Origin: Capsaspora owczarzaki ATCC 30864
Lineage: Eukaryota > Opisthokonta > Filasterea
DNA length: 64,000 bases
Direction of reading: 5' to 3'
Assembly (NCBI RefSeq): GCF_000151315.2
Contig: NW_011887306.1
Coordinates: 296,828 to 360,827 of the forward strand
Positions 12,582-21,331 of the stretch are shown here, piece after piece; position 1 is the first letter of the stretch; every line of letters starts with the position of its first letter. The position numbers and the translations under genes were made by a program. The notes under the pieces are model-generated. The model did not search any database. It saw only the letters and a program-made list of their open reading frames with translations, and was not told the origin of the DNA.

Positions 12582-12707
12582 ATGCCGCCACCACTAGGGA
12601 ACAACTCGGACTGCAAGTTCGAAATCCGCGAAGTGTGGGAGTACAACTTGGAGGAGGAGATGGCAGTAATACGCGATGTTGTGCAGGACTATCCGTACCT
12701 GGCAATG
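12582..12707 (+). CDS. CNOT7: CNOT7/CAF1 deadenylase, exon 1 (orphaned from exons 2-4)
   Basis: The first 42 residues of the CCR4-NOT complex deadenylase, starting MPPPLGNN, with [13 protein letters not shown] and ending YPYLAM at a GTAACG donor. In the family the next residues are DTEFPG, which carry the first two catalytic acidic residues. Those residues start exon 2, which here lies at 15820-15627 on the opposite strand. The plus-strand sequence after the donor enters the left arm of an inverted repeat at 12887 and carries no compatible exon. As assembled, exon 1 cannot be spliced to the rest of its gene unless the intervening segment is inverted. The upstream C/T-rich stretch at 12471-12580 looks like 5' UTR or promoter. 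Confidence 0.85.
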
Positions 12708-12886
12708 GTAACGCTCTCTCTCTTTCGCTCTCACTCGCTTTCCCCCCCCCCGCCCCCTTCCGCCTCCGTCCAAAGCACTTCATTCTCATCTTCGTCCAGT
12801 TGAACTCTGTGCTTTCGTGTTCAGTGACTCAAGCGAAGGGGGGGGGGAAAGACAGTTTCCCTCTTTTTTTTTTTTCTCGTTCGTTT

Positions 12887-14283
12887 CAAGCGATGGCTGC
12901 CCCTCGAGTCCAACCCCGAAGTGCGTTTGTTTTCGTGCTTCATTACGTGCTTCATGGCGAATTGCTGGATGGAGAGAGTGAGAGTGAGAGAGCGGGATTC
13001 GCATCGTAAGTCAAAGCCTCACTGTTGAACTAACTCGTCCTTCTGTTTGGTGAATCCAGGTTATGAACAAGGTACAACACCCAAACCACATGCATCTCCA
13101 ACACATCATCCTCTCCAGGGCGCCAACGTTTCTGGGCTGGGTCGCCAGACAGACAGACAGAGAGCGAGTGATGACGAAGGCCTTTATGCTGTTCTCGATT
13201 GGCGTTTACGTCACTGCTCCCAACGCTGATCCGCTCACATCCACATCGGATGGCGCGATTCGTCATCCTTCAATTCTGATTGACTGATTGTTGTTGATTG
13301 TTGTTGATTGTTGTTGGTAGTTTGTCTGGTCGCTGGGCCTGCCGCGAAAGTGGGGCTTCACGGACGTCTACGGCCTCGATGCAGACCTCCTCGCAATGGT
13401 CCCGCAGCCCGTCGTGGCAGTCATGATGCTCTTCCCTGTCACCAAGCCACACGAAGACCACCGCGTCGCAGAGGACGAGCGCATCCAGGCAGAAGGGCAA
13501 ACACTCAGCCCCAATGTCTACCATCTGAAGCAGACCATTGCAAACGCCTGTGGCACTGTTGGCGTGCTTCATGCTGTTGCAAACAACAAGGACCGATTGG
13601 AACTCCGTATGTACCTTGACAGCGGGATGAGGCGTTGCTCTCAAAGCGAGAGTTTTGCCGATCTGACCTGAACTCTTCGTTGTTGTTGTTGCCGGTTTTC
13701 TCTGGTTGTCTGGACACACAGCGGAGGACTGCTATCTGCGCAGGTTTGTGGAGAACGGCTCCGCCAAGACGTCAGAGGAGCGCGGTGAGCAGCTCGAGGT
13801 CAGCGAAGAGGTGACCAATGTGCACGAAGAGTGTGCCAACGAGGGCCAGACTGAGGTAGGGGCTTTTCGCTTTGTAGAGTTGGAGAGTATTGTACAAAGT
13901 GTTGTTTGTGATTCTGCATGTGCTTTTGTTGCCTGTCAAGTGGTTGGATGGTGTTTGAACAAGGGTGTCTGATCTCGTCGTTTAACTTTGCACCTTTCCA
14001 ACCCTCCCCCCTTTTTATGGTTCCCCTTTCTTTGGCTCCCCTCCAACAGACACCCTCGCTTGACGATGACACCTTTTTGCACTTTGTGTGCTTGATCGAG
14101 CGTGATGGCTTCCTGTACGAGCTGGATGGCCGCAAGTCCTTCCCGATCAACCACGGCCCGTCCAGCCAGCAAACCCTGCTCGAAGACGCCGCCAAGGTCG
14201 TCCAAAAGTTCATGGATCGCGACACTTCCCAGGTGCAGTTCAACATGATTGCCTTGACCGAGTTGCCTCAGGACGCCGAGTGA
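12887..14283 (+). pseudogene. UCHL3: UCHL3-like ubiquitin hydrolase, 5'-truncated copy
   Basis: Second copy of the UCHL3 gene, in the left repeat arm. Exons by comparison with the intact copy: 12887-12920 (from within exon 1), 13060-13071, 13321-13606, 13722-13855 and 14050-14283. The first 15 residues, including the start codon, are missing because the arm begins inside exon 1; the sequence just before it is CNOT7 intron 1. Catalytic Cys (IANACGTVG), His (DTFLHFVCL) and Asp (YELDGRK) codons remain intact. With no start or promoter of its own it is probably not expressed as a normal protein, though near identity means no decay has yet occurred. Confidence 0.85.
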
Positions 14284-15458
14284 TGTTTGCTGGTGCTTTT
14301 GTTTTTCTGTTCTTTTTTTTTTTTTTTCCCTTTGTGATGTTGCTTGTTTCCACCTGTGTGTAAAGCTTTGTTGTGTTGAATGTCAATTGAACAAATCAGC
14401 TATCTTTCAACGTTTTCTTCTTTTTTTTGTTTGAAAATAAGAGTCAATGGCATCCAGATCACAAAAAGTCGACAAAAAGAAACCCAAACGAACAAAAAGG
14501 TCTTACATGTAAACGCACAGCAGACCAGAACAAGAAGCAACAAGGACATCATTCAACGGGAGGGGTGGGAGAAGCAAAAAAACTGAGGAGAGCCCAGACA
14601 GCAGACACATGTGTGCATCTTGAAAACTCGCCCAGTTTTTAGTACTTTCGTGCATTCACGACATTGTTGGCCATGACCGTGCTTGGAGACTGAGGGACGG
14701 CGTTACTGAACGGCTTGGCACCGCCGTTGAGGCCGTAGTTGCTGGGTGGTGTGCCGGGAGCACTGCTGGCGGCGTAGGTGCCGTTGCTGCCTGCTCCAGG
14801 GGTGGTTGAAGGTGAGTATGGGGCTCCGCTGGTGGCGGGCGTGGTGGCGCTTGATGCTGGCCCTTCCAACTTGCTGAGGTAGGATGTGCCGAGACCGTAA
14901 ATGTGGCCTTGGAACTTGGAGTCGTCAATGTTGTCCTCAAAGAAGAGCTGTCGCATCTTGAAGAAGGCGAACGCGGTCAGCATGCTGTCGCTGCCCGCTT
15001 GGTGTTGAGGGCCGTATCGCTCCACCTCCAGGTCGTCGCTGACGTCTTGCAGGCCGCCCTTCAAGTGCTTGCAGCTTCGCATCATGAACTTGATGTCATA
15101 AATGCAGGGGAAGTACAAGTACAACAAGGAGAAAAAGTCTGATTCTTCCGTTGGCAGCGCGGTGCACGTTAGAACCTTGAGCAAGTATGCAAAGTCGTAT
15201 CCACTGCGAGCGGAAGAGCAAGGGGCGGGTGTGAAAGAAGTGGGGAAGGCAGCAAGAGTGGCGCAAATGGGAAAAAGAAAGGGAAAAAAGTCAGACACGT
15301 GGGTGCAAGAGTGCCACACTTTGTCGAGTATGTCAAAATATCATCAACAAACCTGTGGAAGGAAATCCATTTGATTTGATCGTTCAGCACGATGCCAGAG
15401 GGAATGAGCAACTCGGCAAAGTGGTGGACATCAATGCCGTCGGCTTCAAACCGCATGA
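12887..15458. repeat. Left arm of a large inverted repeat
   Basis: This 2,572 bp segment is the reverse complement of 16072-18645. By eye I find only about four single-base differences and one 2-nt length difference in an A/T run (near 14576 versus 16948), so identity is above 99.5%. The arm starts within UCHL3 exon 1 and ends within CNOT7 exon 3. Left-arm position x pairs with about 31532-x on the outer side and 31530-x on the inner side. The outer edge shares AAGCGAT (12888-12894) with the inverted sequence at 16057-16063 near the spacer end. Confidence 0.95.
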
Positions 15459-15820
15459 AATTGATGCCAGAGCGTGTCAACAAGTCGATCGAATCCTGTG
15501 CGTATGTATCCTCTCTGTCAAGTGCAAGAACATAGCCCCCAAAGAGCAAATGGCCATGTCAGTGTCAGGTGCAGGCCATCCAAATCTCAAAATGAAACAA
15601 AAAAAAAAGTGCCTGTTCCAACTCACGATAGGCTGAACTTGAAGTTAAACTGCCATGTGCACACGTCTTTTGGTGTGTTTCCGTGCTCGTCAGTGAAGGT
15701 GATGCCCAGCTGGATCAGCTTGAGACGGTCAACGTTGCAGCGGAGGGTCTGGAACGTGAACTCGGCCTGCGATCGGAAGTTGCCCACTGGTTTTACAACC
15801 ACGCCGGGGAACTCTGTGTC
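14639..15820 (-). CDS. CNOT7: CNOT7/CAF1 deadenylase, exons 2-4 in reverse orientation
   Basis: Catalytic body of the CAF1/CNOT7 poly(A) exonuclease (DEDD family). Exon 2 is 15820-15627 (DTEFPGVVVKPVG, with the first catalytic D and E), exon 3 15514-15353 (EDTYAQDSIDLL through WISFH), exon 4 15203-14639 (SGYDFAYLLKVL, GPQHQAGSDSMLT, FFEDNIDDSKF, then a Ser/Thr/Gly-rich tail ending NARKY). Phases join cleanly, and with plus-strand exon 1 would give 348 residues. No exon 1 precedes exon 2 on this strand between 15821 and 16071. Exon 2 and the first part of exon 3 lie in the unique spacer; the rest lies in the left repeat arm and is duplicated on the plus strand at 16072-16891. As assembled this copy lacks a start codon. 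Confidence 0.85.
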
Positions 15821-16071
15821 CTATTGTTTTTGATTTCGTTTTCGGATTGTTGCAACAATTGCAAGTGACAAAGAGTCAGACGATGTGTATGGCACAGCAA
15901 AGTGATGAGTAAGCAATGGGCGATCAGTTTTGACTTGCGTTTGTCCACTCCGTCTCTCCACTCCCCCCCCCCTCCACGCCAACGCGATTCTCGTCAGTGA
16001 TCATCCATTTTCAGCATCAACGTCCAGTGACCATCCCAATGGACAGTCGTGCTGGAATCGCTTAAAGAGCC
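15459..16071. other. Spacer between the inverted repeat arms
   Basis: A 613 bp unique segment. It carries CNOT7 exon 2 and the 5' part of exon 3 on the minus strand, plus about 250 bp of intron-like DNA (15821-16071). Flipping only this segment would place exon 2 and the start of exon 3 on the plus strand, in frame with the exon 3 remainder at 16072. Confidence 0.85.
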
Positions 16072-16891
16072 TCATGCGGTTTGAAGCCGACGGCATTGAT
16101 GTCCACCACTTTGCCGAGTTGCTCATTCCCTCTGGCATCGTGCTGAACGATCAAATCAAATGGATTTCCTTCCACAGGTTTGTTGATGATATTTTGACAT
16201 ACTCGACAAAGTGTGGCACTCTTGCACCCACGTGTCTGACTTTTTTCCCTTTCTTTTTCCCATTTGCGCCACTCTTGCTGCCTTCCCCACTTCTTTCACA
16301 CCCGCCCCTTGCTCTTCCGCTCGCAGTGGATACGACTTTGCATACTTGCTCAAGGTTCTAACGTGCACCGCGCTGCCAACGGAAGAATCAGACTTTTTCT
16401 CCTTGTTGTACTTGTACTTCCCCTGCATTTATGACATCAAGTTCATGATGCGAAGCTGCAAGCACTTGAAGGGCGGCCTGCAAGACGTCAGCGACGACCT
16501 GGAGGTGGAGCGATACGGCCCTCAACACCAAGCGGGCAGCGACAGCATGCTGACCGCGTTCGCCTTCTTCAAGATGCGACAGCTCTTCTTTGAGGACAAC
16601 ATTGACGACTCCAAGTTCCAAGGCCACATTTACGGTCTCGGCACATCCTACCTCAGCAAGTTGGAAGGGCCAGCATCAAGCGCCACCACGCCCGCCACCA
16701 GCGGAGCCCCATACTCACCTTCAACCACCCCTGGAGCAGGCAGCAACGGCACCTACGCCGCCAGCAGTGCTCTCGGCACACCACCCAGCAACTACGGCCT
16801 CAACGGCGGTGCCAAGCCGTTCAGTAACGCCGTCCCTCAGTCTCCAAGCACGGTCATGGCCAACAATGTCGTGAATGCACGAAAGTACTAA
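16072..16891 (+). pseudogene. CNOT7: CNOT7/CAF1 3' fragment (end of exon 3 and exon 4)
   Basis: Starts inside exon 3 at the repeat edge (MRFEADGIDV...), splices at 16177|16178 (GTTTGT) to exon 4 at 16327, and stops at 16889-16891. The protein is the same as the minus-strand copy except one Pro/Leu change in the Ser/Gly-rich tail. The preceding bases (up to 16071) do not continue the CNOT7 reading frame. This is in the orientation expected for the ancestral gene, because exon 1 at 12582 is also on the plus strand. It would be functional if the spacer were inverted. Confidence 0.85.
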
Positions 16892-18645
16892 AAACTGGGC
16901 GAGTTTTCAAGATGCACACATTCGTCTGCTGTCTGGGCTCTCCTCAGTTTTTTTTTGCTTCTCCCACCCCTCCCGTTGAATGATGTCCTTGTTGCTTCTT
17001 GTTCTGGTCTGCTGTGCGTTTACATGTAAGACCTTTTTGTTCGTTTGGGTTTCTTTTTGTCGACTTTTTGTGATCTGGATGCCATTGACTCTTATTTTCA
17101 AACAAAAAAAAGAAGAAAACGTTGAAAGATAGCTGATTTGTTCAATTGACATTCAACACAACAAAGCTTTACACACAGGTGGAAACAAGCAACATCACAA
17201 AGGGAAAAAAAAAAAAAAAGAACAGAAAAACAAAAGCACCAGCAAACATCACTCGGCGTCCTGAGGCAACTCGGTCAAGGCAATCATGTTGAACTGCACC
17301 TGGGAAGTGTCGCGATCCATGAACTTTTGGACGACCTTGGCGGCGTCTTCGAGCAGGGTTTGCTGGCTGGACGGGCCGTGGTTGATCGGGAAGGACTTGC
17401 GGCCATCCAGCTCGTACAGGAAGCCATCACGCTCGATCAAGCACACAAAGTGCAAAAAGGTGTCATCGTCAAGCGAGGGTGTCTGTTGGAGGGGAGCCAA
17501 AGAAAGGGGAACCATAAAAAGGGGGGAGGGTTGGAAAGGTGCAAAGTTAAACGACGAGATCAGACACCCTTGTTCAAACACCATCCAACCACTTGACAGG
17601 CAACAAAAGCACATGCAGAATCACAAACAACACTTTGTACAATACTCTCCAACTCTACAAAGCGAAAAGCCCCTACCTCAGTCTGGCCCTCGTTGGCACA
17701 CTCTTCGTGCACATTGGTCACCTCTTCGCTGACCTCGAGCTGCTCACCGCGCTCCTCTGACGTCTTGGCGGAGCCGTTCTCCACAAACCTGCGCAGATAG
17801 CAGTCCTCCGCTGTGTGTCCAGACAACCAGAGAAAACCGGCAACAACAACAACGAAGAGTTCAGGTCAGATCGGCAAAACTCTCGCTTTGAGAGCAACGC
17901 CTCATCCCGCTGTCAAGGTACATACGGAGTTCCAATCGGTCCTTGTTGTTTGCAACAGCATGAAGCACGCCAACAGTGCCACAGGCGTTTGCAATGGTCT
18001 GCTTCAGATGGTAGACATTGGGGCTGAGTGTTTGCCCTTCTGCCTGGATGCGCTCGTCCTCTGCGACGCGGTGGTCTTCGTGTGGCTTGGTGACAGGGAA
18101 GAGCATCATGACTGCCACGACGGGCTGCGGGACCATTGCGAGGAGGTCTGCATCGAGGCCGTAGACGTCCGTGAAGCCCCACTTTCGCGGCAGGCCCAGC
18201 GACCAGACAAACTACCAACAACAATCAACAACAATCAACAACAATCAGTCAATCAGAATTGAAGGATGACGAATCGCGCCATCCGATGTGGATGTGAGCG
18301 GATCAGCGTTGGGAGCAGTGACGTAAACGCCAATCGAGAACAGCATAAAGGCCTTCGTCATCACTCGCTCTCTGTCTGTCTGTCTGGCGACCCAGCCCAG
18401 AAACGTTGGCGCCTTGGAGAGGATGATGTGTTGGAGATGCATGTGGTTTGGGTGTTGTACCTTGTTCATAACCTGGATTCACCAAACAGAAGGACGAGTT
18501 AGTTCAACAGTGAGGCTTTGACTTACGATGCGAATCCCGCTCTCTCACTCTCACTCTCTCCATCCAGCAATTCGCCATGAAGCACGTAATGAAGCACGAA
18601 AACAAACGCACTTCGGGGTTGGACTCGAGGGGCAGCCATCGCTTG
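16072..18645. repeat. Right arm of the large inverted repeat
   Basis: The 2,574 bp inverted copy of 12887-15458. It contains the 3' part of CNOT7 on the plus strand and almost all of UCHL3 on the minus strand. Beyond its outer end at 18645 the UCHL3 gene continues to its ATG, so the right side has the native UCHL3 context. Confidence 0.95.
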
Positions 18646-18689
18646 TTGCCAGACGGAGTTGGGCGAAAGTCGCTGGTAGACTCAGACAT
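17249..18689 (-). CDS. UCHL3: Ubiquitin carboxyl-terminal hydrolase, UCHL3/YUH1 type (intact copy)
   Basis: Cysteine protease that removes small adducts from the ubiquitin C-terminus. Exons: 18689-18612, 18472-18461, 18211-17926, 17810-17677, 17482-17249; 247 residues, close to human UCHL3 (230). Seen: WLPLESNPE, DVYGLD, the oxyanion Gln and catalytic Cys in LKQTIANACGTVG, catalytic His in DTFLHFVCLIERDG, and Asp in YELDGRKSFPINHG. Exon 2 is only 12 nt and encodes VMNK between NPE and FVWSLGL, which matches the family alignment exactly. The gene converges on CNOT7 and shares a 397 bp divergent upstream region with the ARF-like gene. A 5'-truncated near-identical copy lies at 12887-14283. Confidence 0.93.
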
Positions 18690-19086
18690 GGTGTTTGCTC
18701 AGCGTGTGAAAAAAACGAAATGAAGCAAATAAAAACTGAGCTTTACGTTTCCGAACATTTAACATTATCTCAACATTTTTCAAGTCAATTCTGCCGCACA
18801 AGGTCCTGATGCTCGTGAGATGGCTGTCAGAAAGCACAACACGGCTTTGCAAGATGTCAACAATAACCTCAAGTTGCAGTGGTTGTGCGGATCTCGGAAT
18901 TCAGAATTGAGGCCATTTCAGTCGTAAACGCTCCTTTCGCCAAGCAGACGATCCGGCAACAGTCGTCGCACGACCAGCGTCATAGCTTCATTTTTTCCAT
19001 TCAAAAACAAGCAAGTTTGAAACCAACCAAAATCTCAGTCTTCATTTCTCAAACCAACAACAACATCATCCGCAAAACAGAAACAG
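18690..19086. promoter_or_regulatory. Divergent intergenic region, UCHL3 / ARF-like gene
   Basis: 397 bp between two divergent start codons, so it should contain both promoters and 5' UTRs. No specific motif can be assigned by eye. Confidence 0.55.
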
Positions 19087-19418
19087 ATGACGTCTGAATC
19101 CAATCCGTCCGATGCCGGCTCTTCGCCGTCGCTGCTCCGCACCGTCTTCAAGGCGACCAGCGAAGATACTCCCAGGTCCATCCTGACCTTCGGTACGTGT
19201 GTCTATGGCGAGATTTTTCCATTGCCTCTTGTTCTATCGTTTGACCGACGTCATGCCCGCCATGCCGATAAACTGATGGATGATCGAATTTTTCCTTGTT
19301 TGTTGTTCTGGTTTTGTAGGCGACCTGGCGACCCAGCAGCCCTTCTTTGACTCGTTCGGCCTCGAGCTCTCCAAGTTCTCCTCCGAGAGCTACTATCAGC
19401 GTAAGTCTTTTTGCCTTT

Positions 19419-19461
<43 letters not shown>

Positions 19462-20927
19462 ACGAGCGTTGTGAAACAGGGGTTGGCGACATCACGCCGA
19501 CGTCATGGAGGTTTCATTTTTAGCCTTCTCCATTTCCTTTTTTTGAAACAAACGCCGACAACAGCCTTTCATTCAATGTTATGACGACCGATTGCGCCTG
19601 CTGAAACTCACCATCTGACAAAATACATGCTGTTGTTGTTTGGTCTTGTGCGTGTGACATTTTACCGACCTCCACACACAGCCGAGAGGGACGCGTTGAC
19701 GGCCAGCAAGGACAACCTCAAATTCCTGGCGTTCGACACGACCAGCGGTCCCATGCACGCGGATGCCTTCCTGGATTATGGTGGCCGTGGCGGCTGGGTA
19801 AGTTTTGGCTTTCTTTTTTCTTTTTGTCAACGTGGCATGGTGTGGGGCGGGGGTGTGTATCTGTATTGTTCTGAACAACTCGACAACCGTGTCGTTTTGT
19901 TTTGGTTTTGGTGTCAACTGACCATCTTCCTCCATTCTTCTCTGACACACTTCTCTTGCTATTGCAGCGCTACAGCTGGCGCATGGCCCTCATGAGCGGG
20001 CAAGGCATGCTGGCGATGGCGGATGCAACCAAGCCCGCCTCGCTTGCCAACTTGCGCCTGGAGCTCGACAGCATTACCAACATGCGCTACCGCATGTGGG
20101 ACTCTGAAAGCATCAACTCGACCACGCCTCTTTGCCTGCTGATTGCCAACGCCGACCAGCCCGAGGCCGTGGCGACTCGGACCATCATCCGCGAGCTTGG
20201 CATTGCCGACAGCTTTGCTCGCCGTGGCGTTGCCGTGTTTGCGCTTCGCGGCTCGATTGCGTATCAGCCTGCCGGTCAGAACGACGCAGCGCTGACGCAG
20301 GCCCTGCAGTGGCTGAAGGTTGGCATGGACGCTGTGCGCCGATCCCGCATGGATGACAGGAAGCGCGGCAAGTCCAAGAAGGGTTCGATCAAGGTCGCGC
20401 TGTACGACGAGGAGGAGCTGGAGGCCGAGCCCGCGCCCGCGCCACTCTCCATCTTTGACAAGGTGGCCAACTTCTTCTCCAAGTCACCCGAAAAGCCCAC
20501 CGTGACCAAGAAGCAGAGCGGCGCTCAGACATACGATCTTGGCCTCGTGTTCAGTGGCGCCGGCCAAAATGTCTCCCAGCATCTGAGGGCCGAGTACGCT
20601 GCAACCCCGGCGCCAGTCAATGAGGACGAGAAGGAGAAGCCGAAGCCTGCCGAGGAGAGCCTCGAGGACTTGTTTGAGAAGTTGACAAAGTCGTCCGAAG
20701 TCGCCAATGAAGCCGCTATCGCCGTTGAGCCGGCGGACGAGGTCCCCAAGCCGGCTGACACGACCGATTCGGATTCTGGCATTGGCGAGGATCAAGCACT
20801 GGTGCTGGCCGTGGCGGTTGCGACCAAAGAGCTCGAAGTGACTCTGCCAAAGCCCGAGGTTGTTCAGCAGCTCACCTCGTTTGATGTGGCTCTGGGTACT
20901 GCCCCGATTGTTCCGGCTGCCGTGTAA
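19087..20927 (+). CDS. Degenerate ARF/ARL-like protein with acidic C-terminal extension
   Basis: Exons 19087-19192, 19320-19400, 19682-19797, 19968-20927; 420 residues. The central 200 residues follow the ARF-family order: a strand and loop at the P-loop position (ILTFGDLATQQ), a strand ending FLAFDTTSG where WDVGGQ is expected, GMLAMADATKPASLANLRLEL (the VVDS...REEL region), PLCLLIANADQPEAVATRTI (the NKQD-loop region) and ALQWLKVGM at the end. The P-loop Lys, the DxxG motif and the complete NKxD motif are all absent, so nucleotide binding is doubtful. The last 190 residues are Lys/Glu/Ala-rich with no recognised domain. Intron 2 holds a (GT)18 repeat. The match is fold-level and by eye; it could also be an unknown family. 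Confidence 0.6.
19422..19457. repeat. (GT)n microsatellite
   Basis: About 18 GT units in intron 2 of the ARF-like gene, just downstream of its donor site. Confidence 0.9.
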
Positions 20928-21331
20928 CCAGAGATTCTGTTCCCGGGACAATTATTGAGCGATTGAAAAGACCAAAAAGAAAAACAAAGAAATGAAAAAG
21001 GAAAAGAGAAAAACCAAATAAGAAATTTACAGCTTGATTTGTCGGACTTGCATTGTTCTGTCCAAAAGATTTGAAAAGACATGTAATCGGAAAATACAAC
21101 ACACGTGAATGCATGACCATTGTTCCCTCCATACTTTGCTCAGCAATGCCAAAACATGTTTGCAAAAGCGCGCTCACAGTCAATTTTTGGTTTGTTTTTT
21201 GTTGGGCGAGTTTCTAAATGCGATGATCAATGATCACGACGGATGCATGTGCAAATGCCACACTGTATTATGCTCAATGTGTCTCAGTTCCCAATTCTCA
21301 GTCTGTCTCAGTATCTCTTTGGTTTTGTCCA
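20928..21331. other. Intergenic region between the ARF-like gene and CARS
   Basis: About 400 bp between tandem plus-strand genes, A/T-rich in its first half. It holds the 3' UTR of one gene and the promoter of the next. An in-frame ATG at 21230 could extend the CARS N-terminus. Confidence 0.5.
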
